From assembly GCA_942493075.1 (NCBI GenBank), contig OW818681.1, positions 5,952,001 to 6,016,000 on the forward strand: a stretch of 64,000 nucleotides of DNA, read 5' to 3'. Positions 55,301 to 62,408 of this stretch are shown here, one piece after another. The notes beneath the pieces were generated by a model, which ran no database searches, was not told the origin of the DNA, and was given only the letters and a program-made list of their open reading frames with translations. The DNA comes from JBBQYD01 sp942493075. Its GTDB lineage: Bacteria > Verrucomicrobiota > Verrucomicrobiia > Limisphaerales > UBA8199. Numbering within the stretch: position 1 is the first letter of the stretch; each line of letters begins with the position of its first letter. The position numbers were made by a program, and so were the translations under genes.

Positions 55301-56239
55301 AAACATCCCTACCACCAAAATCTTTCCATCCGCCTGTTCGGCCATGGAGTACACGGTGTTGTTCACTCCCGGGTTAAAATTGTCATCCAGAGTGCCGTTC
55401 GTATTCAGACGGGCGATATTGCGCCTCTCCTGCGCTCCGACCACGTCAAAGGTCCCTGCTACAAGTATCTGGCCGTTGCCCTGCAAGGCCAGGCAGGTTA
55501 CGATTGGGTCCAGAGTGGAAGAAATCCTCTCGACCTCCGCATTAAAGTCAGCATCCAGGCTTCCGTCTGGGTTTAGGCGGCCAAGGGCGTTCCGCAGTTC
55601 GCCGCCCAGGGTCGCAAACTTTCCTCCCACCAGTATCCTCCCATCCTGCTGTACTGCGAGCGAATACACGTAGCCGTCAGGTCGGGGCCTGAAGCTGCCA
55701 TCTGGTTCCCCGCTCGCCTGAAGACGCCCGAGGTATTGGCACGTGACGTCACCCAGCATTCTAAACTCACCGCCTACGAGGATCTTCCCGTCCTTCTGCA
55801 CAGCCAGGCAATCCACTCTGTAGCTTGCTCGCGGATTAAACGTATTGTCGACCGTGCCATCCACATTGAGCCGCCCCAGATAGCTGCACGGCTTTCCCCC
55901 GAGCGTTAGAAATTCCCCACCCACCACGATCTTTCCATCGGCCTGCACGGCCATGCACAGGACTGCGCCATCCACTTCAGGATTGAAGCTCCAATCCAGG
56001 CTTCCGTCAGAGTTCAACCGGCAAAGACCGATCCGCGTTTGTCCGTCCGGCTTTTGGACAGATCCCCATACCAGAATCTTACCGTCTCGCTGCAAAGCGA
56101 GTGATTGCATCGGGCCGGTTGCTTGGGCATTGAAATTGGTATCTAGGGTGACGTCAGCAAGCGCTGCGTGGGCAAGCAGGGCAACCAAAGCAAAGGCCAG
56201 GAGGGCGAGGGCGGAGCGAGAGGGATTCTGATTCTTCAT
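49388..56239 (-). CDS. Giant secreted delta-60-repeat / Ig-domain protein
   Basis: 2283 residues with a signal peptide (ALLAFALVALLAHAALA, about 10-28). Four blocks of beta-propeller-type delta-60 repeats (about 29-400, 650-1000, 1253-1600 and 1865-2225) consist of ~49-residue units such as ADGKILVGG, YIGRLN, DGSLDTTFDPGAN. Between blocks are three copies of a module with a hinge (SWL-type GSSWF), then two Ig-like domains (ADQGDYTVVVSN, DAGLYRVVVSN). The C-terminus has a verrucomicrobial exported-protein domain ending TRYYRLHVQ. Likely a surface or secreted adhesin/scaffold. Some repeats are nearly identical at DNA level (147-base period, 50371 and 50518), indicating recent expansion. Confidence 0.88.
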   Translation of the reverse strand: MKNQNPSRSALALLAFALVALLAHAALADVTLDTNFNAQATGPMQSLALQRDGKILVWGSVQKPDGQTRIGLCRLNSDGSLDWSFNPEVDGAVLCMAVQADGKIVVGGEFLTLGGKPCSYLGRLNVDGTVDNTFNPRASYRVDCLAVQKDGKILVGGEFRMLGDVTCQYLGRLQASGEPDGSFRPRPDGYVYSLAVQQDGRILVGGKFATLGGELRNALGRLNPDGSLDADFNAEVERISSTLDPIVTCLALQGNGQILVAGTFDVVGAQERRNIARLNTNGTLDDNFNPGVNNTVYSMAEQADGKILVVGMFGSLGGQPRSYLGRLNSDGSLDASFNPGASFYVRSLALQADGKILAAGGFSTLGGRACNYLGRLNNTEPSAESLTLDNSAIAWLRGVTAPELSFSTFEVTADGGAHWGSLGYGTRVPGGWQLKDLNVAVTQTVRASGKITGGYNNGSSWFLQHFTGPLAVWSQPLSRTNFAGSTALFTVHAWEGGEERAYYQWRKNGTNLIDGGNVWGVQSPMLVLTNVLGADQGDYTVVVSNLSCSVTSVVAQLSVVDPLIVSQPAGQIRNPGESATLEVVATGTLPLNYQWMKDGIVLAEKTTSRLVLTNLSARDAGLYRVVVSNQWSATSAAALLTVNGATVDEAFDPGADRVVYALALQPDEKVLVGGGFKSLGGQARNYMGRLHAEGYLDSSFETGVGGGSVGCITMQEDGDIVVGGSFTSLGDQPRAHLGRFNSDGTVDNDFYPGVTWWVSGFALQEDGKIVVGGDFSALGGQPRANLGRLNSDGRIDVTFKPGANGTVYCLALQPDGKILVGGNFTELAGRSRNHIGRLNGDGSLDTSFNPGAADAVYALALQPDGKILVGGRFTELAGQSRAKIARLNADGSLDTSFNPGANGDLISSLVLQADGKLIVGGLFTMLGGQSRTNIGRLNPDGTLDPTFDPGANGEVYSLGLQANGSLVVGGSFETLGGQSRTNLGRLNNTEPATQSLLLDGSSVTWLRGGSSPEVWRTTFDVSTNGGISWMRLGKGTRIAGGWQLGGLSLPANTTVRARGHTTGGYRNGSSWFVESFAGLLAIADQPQSRTNTAGSTARFSVRTVGGVAGTQWYQWRKDGTNLVDGANAAGARTDMLVLSNVIKPNEGEYTVVVGDLSGSVTSVVAQLSVTDPFISTQPMALVRYIGQSATFSVTAGGTPPISYRWYRNDIELIGQKSSSVALPNVTAADAGYYHVVVSNPWGSVTSTAAPLTVNAVTADTNFNPGANAIVNTLAVQVDGGIVVGGGFTTLGGRARKHIGRLNPDGSVDTAFNPGVNTNVLALALETEGRILLGGGFYELGGNYCYGVGRLNPDGSIVYRSPGTTTITVFCLALQADGRIVTGGNFTSLGNRPRNFIGRLLPDGGMDESFRPEANDSVYALAVQPDGMIIVGGSFTTLGGQPRYCIGRLDPDGRLDTILSPTIEGSQPSVKALAVQSDGRIVVGGKFEMVSGQWYTNIVRLNSDGSVDRTFNPGASGIVRSLALQADGKILVGGYFTILGGQSRTNIGRLNADGRVDAAFNPGASSGVFSLSLQEDGKILAGGEFSILCGQSRKKIGRLNNTEAATQSLTFDGSAITWLRGGTSPEVSRTTFEITTNGGVSWLALGSGMRIAGGWKVEGLSLPTSSTVHARGFQDGSGWLCTAVVGPWAVLSQPSSRTNNAGTTASFTVEATTDRGMTNYYQWRRNGTNLVDEGNVSGARAAKLVLSYVLGPDRGDYTVVLSNSSGSITSVVARLTVVDPRILTQPKGVVLNPGDSTTLVAAGHGTLPLHYQWMKDGIVLAGETTNFLMLTNLSASDAGYYNVVVSNNWGSATSVAVPLTVNGATSDSGFSPGPNGSVSSLALQADGRILVGGYFTNLVGQPRNYIGRLNPDGSLDTTFDPGANISVSALALQSDGRILVGGYFTNLVGQPRNYIGRLNADGSLDTTFDPGANDNVSCLALQADGKILVGGYFTTLGGQPRSYIGRLNPDGSLDTSFNPGTSKMVLSFALDQDGKIIAGGVFTTLGGLSRNSIGRLNSDGSPDASFNPGTSGTVYCLAVQVDGKILVGGSFKTLGGQPRDFIGRLNPDGSVDATFNPGANQGVYSLALQADGKILVGGWFTTLGGRACNYIGRLNADGSVDATFNPGADSFVKCLAVQADGKIIVGGVFTVLAGQSCTNLGRLNSTGGPLLPRIASSAPSLAAHEDGFGFNFTGVAGSYMVIEGSADLENWTPVRTNFLNTSVGTFRDPAVTNTPTRYYRLHVQ

Positions 56240-56418
56240 CGGATGTGTGACGATATTGCAGGGTCTCTAATTGGATGTCAGGCACGCGCATCCCCATAAA
56301 CCATAGTCATTACGGCTCGTGAGGACCGGGCAAAAGCTCACGCGGTGACGCGGAGTTCGGATTACGATTTACTTCTGTATTGCTTGTCCATCCGTTCTTT
56401 CTCCTCCATCCTGTCCGT

Positions 56419-57375
56419 ATGTCACACCAGCCGGACAACATCTTTGCAGGGACACAAATCGTGTCTCTGGTCGAGGTGCGCGGAACCAACCATTCCCTGG
56501 TGCACCCCCGGAGAGCTGTCGGCGTGGTGACGCGGACCCCTACCGGCGACCAGGACCGTTTCCTCGTCCGTTTCCCGGATGGTTTCGAGAGCTCGTTCAC
56601 ACGGGCTGAATTGGAGGTCCTTAAACATTTCAAAGACCGGTTGCCGGGAGGAAAGCCGGAGGCTGCATTCGATCTGGAGCAGCTCATTATCTACTCCTGC
56701 GTTGTGGGTTCCCACGCTTATGGCCTGGAAACCGACGATTCCGACACCGACCGCCGAGGCGTCTATCTGGCACCCGCGGAGCTGCAATGGTCCCTTTTTG
56801 GCGCGCCGGAGCAGTTTGAAGACAACGCCACACAGACCTGCTATTGGGAATTGCAGAAGTTCCTTACCATGGCGCTGAAGGCGAACCCGAATATCCTGGA
56901 GTGCCTCTATTCTCCGATGGTTGAGAAAGTGACGCCACTCGGAAAGGAACTGCTGGCCCTGCGCGAGCGGTTTCTCAGCCAGATGATCTTCCAAACGTTT
57001 AACGGGTATGCGATGTCGCAGTTCAAGAAGATTGAGCAGGACCTGCGAAACTCGGGTGAGATCAAATGGAAACACGCGATGCACCTGCTGCGTCTGCTGC
57101 TCACCGGCGCGGCCACACTGCGAACGGGCGACGTGCCGGTGCAGGTTGGGCTCCATCGCGACCGCCTGCTCGCGGTCAAACGAGGCGAAGTCCCATGGGC
57201 GGAGGTGGACGTTTGGCGCAAGGACTTGCACCGTGATTTCGAGCACGCCCTGTCGGAGACCAAACTTCCCGAACGTCCCGATTACGACGCGGCAAATCGC
57301 TTCCTGATCAAAGCGCGGCGGGAACAGGTGAAATCGAGCGACCTCTCAGGCGCGATTTGTCCTTATGAACAATGA
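56419..57375 (+). CDS. Predicted nucleotidyltransferase (RlaP-like, Pol-beta superfamily)
   Basis: 318 residues. The nucleotidyltransferase signature is VVGSHAYGLETDDSDTDRRG (GSxAYG then D-D/D-x-D), with the metal-binding aspartates; the helical C-terminal part follows, with FNGYAMSQFKKIEQDLRN. This resembles the RlaP/DUF-type predicted nucleotidyltransferases, which in other bacteria occur in RNA-repair or defence contexts. The N-terminal ~60 residues form a small beta domain (GTQIVSLVEVRGTN). The start at 56419 gives MSHQPDNIFAG; an ATG at 56380 is an alternative. It overlaps the next gene by 11 bases. The nucleotide added and the target are unknown. Confidence 0.8.
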   Translation: MSHQPDNIFAGTQIVSLVEVRGTNHSLVHPRRAVGVVTRTPTGDQDRFLVRFPDGFESSFTRAELEVLKHFKDRLPGGKPEAAFDLEQLIIYSCVVGSHAYGLETDDSDTDRRGVYLAPAELQWSLFGAPEQFEDNATQTCYWELQKFLTMALKANPNILECLYSPMVEKVTPLGKELLALRERFLSQMIFQTFNGYAMSQFKKIEQDLRNSGEIKWKHAMHLLRLLLTGAATLRTGDVPVQVGLHRDRLLAVKRGEVPWAEVDVWRKDLHRDFEHALSETKLPERPDYDAANRFLIKARREQVKSSDLSGAICPYEQ

Positions 57376-58459
57376 AGAACCAGAAGTCCTTTTCCAGAGC
57401 ACTTCTCCAAACGGAAACATCTATGCGGTTGTCGAGCAGGATTCCGACACGTGTTATTTCTATTTGCATGGTGACAAAGACACTGAGTTTGAATTGAAGT
57501 CCTGCTGGGTTCGCAATCTTCGTCCAGCACCAGAGGATTTAGATGCTCGGACGATGCGAGACGGCAACCCGCCAATGTTGCCCAGGGCCTTTTGCCGACA
57601 GCCGTTGGGCGCACCGCCTCTTCGTCCTGATCGGCTGAGCGTCATCTGGGCTGAGGAGGGTGACGCTGCGGCCTTGCGAGAGGACGGAGAGATCATCGCT
57701 ATTATTCCCTCCTGGAGCGGCCACAATGGTTTCCATGGCTATGCTCGGGATTGTATTGGCAACGGGCCTGTATCCTGGGAGCTTGGCACACCAAGCACCA
57801 ATGCTCAGTTTGAGCGCTACGAACAAGCAGAGGGATTCCGCAAAGAATGGGATAGCAGGAATCTGTGGCGGTCGTTTCAGGGAAGCATGATAGAAGCCAT
57901 AGAACACCATTATGGCAAACACTCGAACTACTACGCAATTGATGGCGGCGTATGGCCTCCTAGAGCGTTGTTGCGCATTCCCGCCGTAGATTCGGTTCGC
58001 TTGATAACGCTGGGAATCTCGCTCCGGCCACAACCAAAGGTTGAGATGCATTTTGAAGACCCGGTTCCACGTCGCCGAATTGAACTCGGGATTTCTCTGG
58101 ATGCTTCCATTCCAGACGAAGAGGTAAAACAGATTGCCAGATCAGTTGGCAGGCTGAGTTCCTATCCTTGGAATTCTTACACTTTTCTTGGTGAGGGACA
58201 CACGATCCCGTTGGATGCATTTGCCACGATTTCAGGAGGTGCGTTGCCTTTTGCACTGTTCTCGTCGCAATTGGGCAGCGACCCCGGGTTTGTCCTCCCG
58301 ACATTTCGTGGGGACCCAGTCACTCTGCTGTGGATGATTCCCATCAGCGCATCGGAGAAAGCGTATGCTCAACAGCACGGCTCGGCGGACCTTGCCCAAA
58401 GGCTTCGTGAACGAGGTTTCGAAATGAAGCACTCCCTACGTCGCCCTGAAGTCGTCTGA
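57365..58459 (+). CDS. SUFU (suppressor of fused)-domain protein
   Basis: 364 residues, cytosolic. The C-terminal half (about 185-350) has SUFU-like features: SSYPWNSYTFLGEGHTIPL, then FALFSSQLGSDPG and VTLLWMIPISASEKAYAQQ. In bacteria SUFU-domain proteins are common as immunity proteins against polymorphic or contact-dependent toxins, or as accessory proteins in conflict loci. The N-terminal half (VLFQSTSPNGNIYAVVEQD) is not recognised. It overlaps the upstream nucleotidyltransferase gene by 11 bases (translational coupling likely) and is followed 5 bases later by a nucleotidyltransferase fragment. A protective or modulatory role is inferred only. Confidence 0.8.
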   Translation: MNNEEPEVLFQSTSPNGNIYAVVEQDSDTCYFYLHGDKDTEFELKSCWVRNLRPAPEDLDARTMRDGNPPMLPRAFCRQPLGAPPLRPDRLSVIWAEEGDAAALREDGEIIAIIPSWSGHNGFHGYARDCIGNGPVSWELGTPSTNAQFERYEQAEGFRKEWDSRNLWRSFQGSMIEAIEHHYGKHSNYYAIDGGVWPPRALLRIPAVDSVRLITLGISLRPQPKVEMHFEDPVPRRRIELGISLDASIPDEEVKQIARSVGRLSSYPWNSYTFLGEGHTIPLDAFATISGGALPFALFSSQLGSDPGFVLPTFRGDPVTLLWMIPISASEKAYAQQHGSADLAQRLRERGFEMKHSLRRPEVV

Positions 58460-58464
58460 AGACT

Positions 58465-58713
58465 ATGACAAACCCACGTCTCAACCGGATCGTTGCTGCG
58501 CAGCCGTATCCGTTGCTGTTTGCCAGCATCAGCGGAGCGCACCTTTACGGGTTTCCTTCCCCAGACTCGGATTTTGACCTGCGTGGGACGCATGTGTTGC
58601 CGCTGGCAAAGGTCGTCGGGCTTGATGTCCACGACGAAACGGTCCAGGACTCGCAGATGCCACAGCCAGCGGGGGCGGATAATCTTGAACTACGGCCAAG
58701 TGTCATGCTCTGA
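58465..58713 (+). pseudogene. Truncated second nucleotidyltransferase
   Basis: 82 residues. The first ~55 (RIVAAQPYPLLFASISGAHL, YGFPSPDSDFDLRG and THVLPLAKVVGLDV) match the N-terminus of RlaP-type nucleotidyltransferases of ~240 residues or more, with the catalytic D-x-D. Then the frame runs into NLELRPSVML and a stop, so the body is missing, probably by deletion. It begins 5 bases after the SUFU gene. It may be a remnant of a paired system or a short partner; a remnant is more likely. Confidence 0.7.
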
Positions 58714-58722
58714 TGGGAGTTT

Positions 58723-59247
58723 GTGAAAATCGCATCCTTGATGAAGTGGCTGTCGAACGCCTTCGCCCGTGCTGCTACGCAGGATGTAAAAGCGCCGAAG
58801 GGCCTGCGTTTGCTCAGCGAGGGCCTGATCAAGGGATTCAAGGTGCTGGTTATGCTTGCTACTCTTGCTTTCGTAGCATCCATCCTGCATTCCTGCAGCA
58901 TCGTGTGGTCGTATGACCACTTGGAACGTAACGCCAAGAAGGTGATCACCGCAGCCGAACTTCAAGCGTGGGCGACCAATGTGCTGGCTCAGTATCCAGC
59001 CACCAACCGAGTCAGAATCCCCGAGTTGGGGACAAATATTCCCAAAGCACTGCTTGGCTTAACATCCCATCACATCGGACCCGATATTCGGCTCGTCCAT
59101 CCCGAGAATACAAATCTGGCTCCCTGCGTCCGTGTCATCTGGGGAAGCGGGTTTCTTGGGGCATCCGAGTTCGAGATTGGTCCGACGAACTTCATTGATA
59201 AATCGGGCACGATGTGGGCACCGGGCGTTTATTTCCTTCGGCACTGA
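58723..59247 (+). CDS. Small membrane protein of unknown function
   Basis: 174 residues starting at GTG (GGGAG three bases before it supports the start; an ATG at 58741 is an alternative). One transmembrane helix at about 40-58 (VLVMLATLAFVASILHSC); the ~110-residue C-terminal part is polar with several short beta-like segments (NRVRIPELGTNIP, PCVRVIWGSGFLG). No family recognised. It is 9 bases after the nucleotidyltransferase remnant, so possibly co-transcribed with the SUFU group. Confidence 0.6.
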   Translation: MKIASLMKWLSNAFARAATQDVKAPKGLRLLSEGLIKGFKVLVMLATLAFVASILHSCSIVWSYDHLERNAKKVITAAELQAWATNVLAQYPATNRVRIPELGTNIPKALLGLTSHHIGPDIRLVHPENTNLAPCVRVIWGSGFLGASEFEIGPTNFIDKSGTMWAPGVYFLRH

Positions 59248-59615
59248 AATCATTTCCAGCTAGGCCCAATGGTGTCCATCCATAAGGATCGGTGTTTTCG
59301 AGGACGCCTAACGCTACACACCGAGGCACATTCCGAAGGAATGCCAGCCATTAGCCAGGGGTTGCGCGAGGAACGAGCGCCACCCCTGGGAACGGAACGA
59401 AACGGAAACGACCCCGGTCAGGGGTCGCAGATTCTTGATCCCATCCATCAAGTGCACATCCTGCATCCAGACCGCCTCTACTTTGCCTGCACCTCTGGGA
59501 GCGCCGCTTGCGGTCTTGGACTGCTGTAGGCCTCTACGAAGGGGCGCACCGGGACGGTGCGCGTACTCGCAGTCGAGACGACCGCGCTACATCGGAGATT
59601 CTTAGTTCGTATTTC
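59248..59615. repeat. Intergenic repeat block with three hairpins
   Basis: No gene. Hairpins: CATTCC-GAA-GGAATG (59329-59343), CCAGGGGT/ACCCCTGG (59355-59362 with 59382-59389) and CGACCCC-GGTCA-GGGGTCG (59409-59427). Bases 59562-59591 (CGTACTCGCAGTCGAGACG, then ACCGCGCTACA) recur exactly at 62928-62957 and in diverged inverted form at 49291-49338. The same GCATTCC/GGAATGC palindrome recurs at 62796-62812. Confidence 0.7.
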
Positions 59616-61568
59616 TCACTGGGTTAACGGCTGGATTCTTGCCGGGATCGGCTGGTTCGATAAAACCCATTCTTTGGCTCGTTCAAGGACGGGGTCGCGT
59701 CCGTGCCGCAGGTCTTCCAGCGTCGGTGCGAGGGTAATATGCGGCGGGAGGCCAAGGCCTTCGAATACCACGCCATTTGCGCGAATCCCGAGGGCGCGCG
59801 AAATCATGACCTGGGTGCCATCGCCCAGGTTAACCCGGGTAGGGCCTCCGCCCGCGCCGTTCGTGGGCAGCCCCACCAACAGCACGTGGCCCATCGCTTC
59901 GATGCCAGACACAAAATGTTCGCAAGCACTCGCACAACCTTCATCAATCAGCACTGCTACACGACCACGAAAAGTCCACGGTCCGCGCGGCTGAACCCAG
60001 CCGGTTGTTTTCCGGTAGCGATCCGTTCCTGCTTCCCGCCAGAAATCAATGCTGCTGATCACCAGACGATCCGTGAGACGGCCATTCACTTCATCAGCAA
60101 GCTTGTCGAGCCCGCCGCCGTTGCCCCGCACATCAATGATCAACCCCTTACAATCTTTAAAAGTTTCCAAAGCGCGATCGAAATTGGCAACCAGGTCTGA
60201 GCCACCCCAGCCTGCGATGCGTATATAGCCGAGTGACGCATTCAGTGAGCGCGAGGATAGGTTGGGCTCAGCCATAAAACCGTCTTTGCGTTCGCAGCGC
60301 ACAGTGACTTCCCGCCTGCCTCCTTGTGGCGATTCAACGGTCACCGTCACCGTTGAGCCCGGTGCCCCGCGCAGGAGCCGTTCACACGTTCCTCGGACGC
60401 GAGCGCGTTCGGTTGAACCGCATACTTGCTTCATCGCAGCGGCCAGACACTTTTCCACCGGTTGGCCGCCAATAGCAACCAGCACATCCCCGGGGGCCAG
60501 CCCAGTGGTAGGGTCCGCTCTGATCACAGCCACTTTGCCCTCAACCTCGTTCAGAAACACTGGCGGCGTTTCTCGCCAAGGCTGACCGGGATAAGACACG
60601 ATGCGCGTATGCGTGTCCTTCAAGCTCGCGATCAACTCCAGCAGCAGACCGTAGAACTCCTCGTCTGTGCGCGCCTGGTGGACCCTTTCGAGCGTGGGCT
60701 CAATCCACGCACGACTGTTGATGCCCTTATACTCCAGTGCCGGATAGATTCCATTCAAATGGCGCCAGAGTTCTTCCACGGTTGCCAACCGCTGCTTGCG
60801 CACGCGTTCCGGATCTTCTGGAGAGGGACTGGCAATTGCCAACAATTGCGAAACCTCCACAATCCGGGCCGCGCTCTGAAGCACCGCGGGACAGTGGCCG
60901 GTGCGATCGGTGGCAGTTCCATCATCAAAATCCCACCACGCCACTAACCCCGGCTCCTTCCCCGAGAGACGGCTCTGGGAACCGGCCTTGAGTTCGCCAG
61001 GCGTACGGGCTACGCGCCAGATGCGTATCTCATCCAGGGCTCCGTCGAAATACTCACCCGCGCTGTAATTCGGATCGCCTTTGCCAATCACGAGCGCCGA
61101 GTCATCGATCCTCAGCTTGCCGGTGCGCTGGTCGGTTCTGACGACCGTGCCATCGAGGAAAACCGAAGCGTTCGTGCCGTCGTAGGTGGCGGCCAGGTGA
61201 TGCCACTCGCCGGGACCGGCCTGGACGGGCGCGCGTAGCACGGGAATCCCGTTGCCCGGCGTGAACTCCACCAAGGGTTTGCCCCCGGCCATGCGGAAGC
61301 GAAGATAAAAATTCTCAGACCCTGGGGTCAGATTCTTGCGCAGCAGGCTGTGGACGGCTCCGTCCCTAGCCGAGAAGGACGCAGCCCGGAGCCGGAGCTC
61401 CAGCGTGATCGCGTTGGATAGAGAACGGAGTGCCGGCGCATCGGGCACCGTCACGCTGGCGGTTTTGCCGTCCAATTGAAGCACACGGTTAGTGGGGGCC
61501 ATTGGCCCAGGGTCTGCAAGGGCGGTACTGGCGCAGAGGATCAAGGCTAAAGCATGGAGCGCATTCAT
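59616..61568 (-). CDS. Exported LamG-S41 family serine peptidase
   Basis: 650 residues from the ATG at 61568 (an ATG at 61589 adds 7). Signal peptide at about 1-19 (ALHALALILCASTALA). Residues ~35-205 are a LamG/concanavalin-type domain (HLAATYDGTNASVFLDGT). A PDZ-like segment follows (TGLAPGDVLVAIGGQPVEK, ~345-365), then the S41 catalytic domain with SLKDTHTRI and DEGCASACEHF, the Ser at about 547. The Lys found in CtpA-type S41 proteins is replaced by Ala (GLPTNGAGG), so it resembles the Ser-His S41 branch. It is probably a periplasmic or secreted protease with a carbohydrate-binding front domain. Monocistronic. Confidence 0.87.
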   Translation of the reverse strand: MNALHALALILCASTALADPGPMAPTNRVLQLDGKTASVTVPDAPALRSLSNAITLELRLRAASFSARDGAVHSLLRKNLTPGSENFYLRFRMAGGKPLVEFTPGNGIPVLRAPVQAGPGEWHHLAATYDGTNASVFLDGTVVRTDQRTGKLRIDDSALVIGKGDPNYSAGEYFDGALDEIRIWRVARTPGELKAGSQSRLSGKEPGLVAWWDFDDGTATDRTGHCPAVLQSAARIVEVSQLLAIASPSPEDPERVRKQRLATVEELWRHLNGIYPALEYKGINSRAWIEPTLERVHQARTDEEFYGLLLELIASLKDTHTRIVSYPGQPWRETPPVFLNEVEGKVAVIRADPTTGLAPGDVLVAIGGQPVEKCLAAAMKQVCGSTERARVRGTCERLLRGAPGSTVTVTVESPQGGRREVTVRCERKDGFMAEPNLSSRSLNASLGYIRIAGWGGSDLVANFDRALETFKDCKGLIIDVRGNGGGLDKLADEVNGRLTDRLVISSIDFWREAGTDRYRKTTGWVQPRGPWTFRGRVAVLIDEGCASACEHFVSGIEAMGHVLLVGLPTNGAGGGPTRVNLGDGTQVMISRALGIRANGVVFEGLGLPPHITLAPTLEDLRHGRDPVLERAKEWVLSNQPIPARIQPLTQ

Positions 61569-61652
61569 GATCAGATTATGCCCAGACAAATAGCACCCCG
61601 GACACGGGCGGGCGACTCGATTCCACCGGACCTCCGATCTTCTCCGCCTGCG

Positions 61653-62408
61653 CTATCGCCGCCAGGCTTTGACGGTCTCCCACGCAATGCGCTGAAGAAA
61701 ACGGGCTTCTTCAGCGGAAACACCCGCCGGGCGGTAGGTAAACCCCACCGGGCTCTCTCCGTAAATTGTCGCGTAGATCACGCAGGCGGCCAGGTAAGTG
61801 CCATGGATGGTCTCGTGCTCTTTATCGGCGCCCAGCATAGGAAGAGACGGACGCTCAGCCAGGCTGCGTGCAAAAGCACTCCCCACAGGCGCCACAGGAA
61901 TCTTCAACTCGCTGCTGAGTTCGCGATGAGCCTGAACAATTTCCGGCAGGCCTATCCAGTTCAAGCGCTCATAGGGCCAGGCCATGAACAGAGCAGTTCG
62001 GCTGCCGGCCGCGCGGATTTCCTGGTCAAACAGGCGGGCGTTTTCGAAGAAGGGCGCGACAACGTGCTCAGTGTACTCAGGAAGATCATCCTGAAGCACC
62101 ACCAAGTCATAGCTCCCACTGCGGATCTTGTCATGCACCGATTGTTTCCCTCGCAGAATCTTCAGCGTTGCGCCGCCCTTGGTATCGATATCGGCAGTGA
62201 TGGCTCGTGGCGGCTGGGCGGAAGCCGCGAGCTGCCTTACATGAGTTGCTATGCCGCCGTTGGCTGCGGTGAAGCTGTCGCCGATAAACAGGATCTTGCA
62301 CGGAGCGGGGGCCATCGTTGTTTGCTGCGTCTTGCAGGCGGTGAGCAGCAGGCCTGTCAGCAACAGGAGGCTGCATGTGCCGCACACGGATAACTGATGG
62401 ATTTTCAT
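61653..62408 (-). CDS. SGNH-hydrolase-like lipoprotein
   Basis: 251 residues. Lipoprotein signal peptide with lipobox LLTAC (acylated Cys25). The mature domain begins ILFIGDSFTAANGGI, the block I GDS motif with nucleophile-type Ser, followed by LVVLQDDLPEYTEHVV and a C-terminal ETIHGTYLAACVIYATIYG carrying the expected His. This fits the SGNH/GDSL hydrolase fold, which includes esterases and acetylxylan-type esterases. It lies upstream of the S41 gene on the same strand, 84 bases apart. The substrate is unknown. Confidence 0.82.
   Translation of the reverse strand: MKIHQLSVCGTCSLLLLTGLLLTACKTQQTTMAPAPCKILFIGDSFTAANGGIATHVRQLAASAQPPRAITADIDTKGGATLKILRGKQSVHDKIRSGSYDLVVLQDDLPEYTEHVVAPFFENARLFDQEIRAAGSRTALFMAWPYERLNWIGLPEIVQAHRELSSELKIPVAPVGSAFARSLAERPSLPMLGADKEHETIHGTYLAACVIYATIYGESPVGFTYRPAGVSAEEARFLQRIAWETVKAWRR

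Noticed and set aside
49600..56100. CRISPR-like array from regularly spaced repeats
   Set aside because: The repeats keep one open reading frame, their period (about 147 bases) is a multiple of three, and they encode beta-propeller units; there are no unique spacers or cas genes.
59269..59529. 86-codon open frame as a gene
   Set aside because: It runs through the hairpin repeat block and its translation mirrors the repeats (similar HSEGM-type text appears in the 62400-63000 repeat region), so it is repeat-derived.
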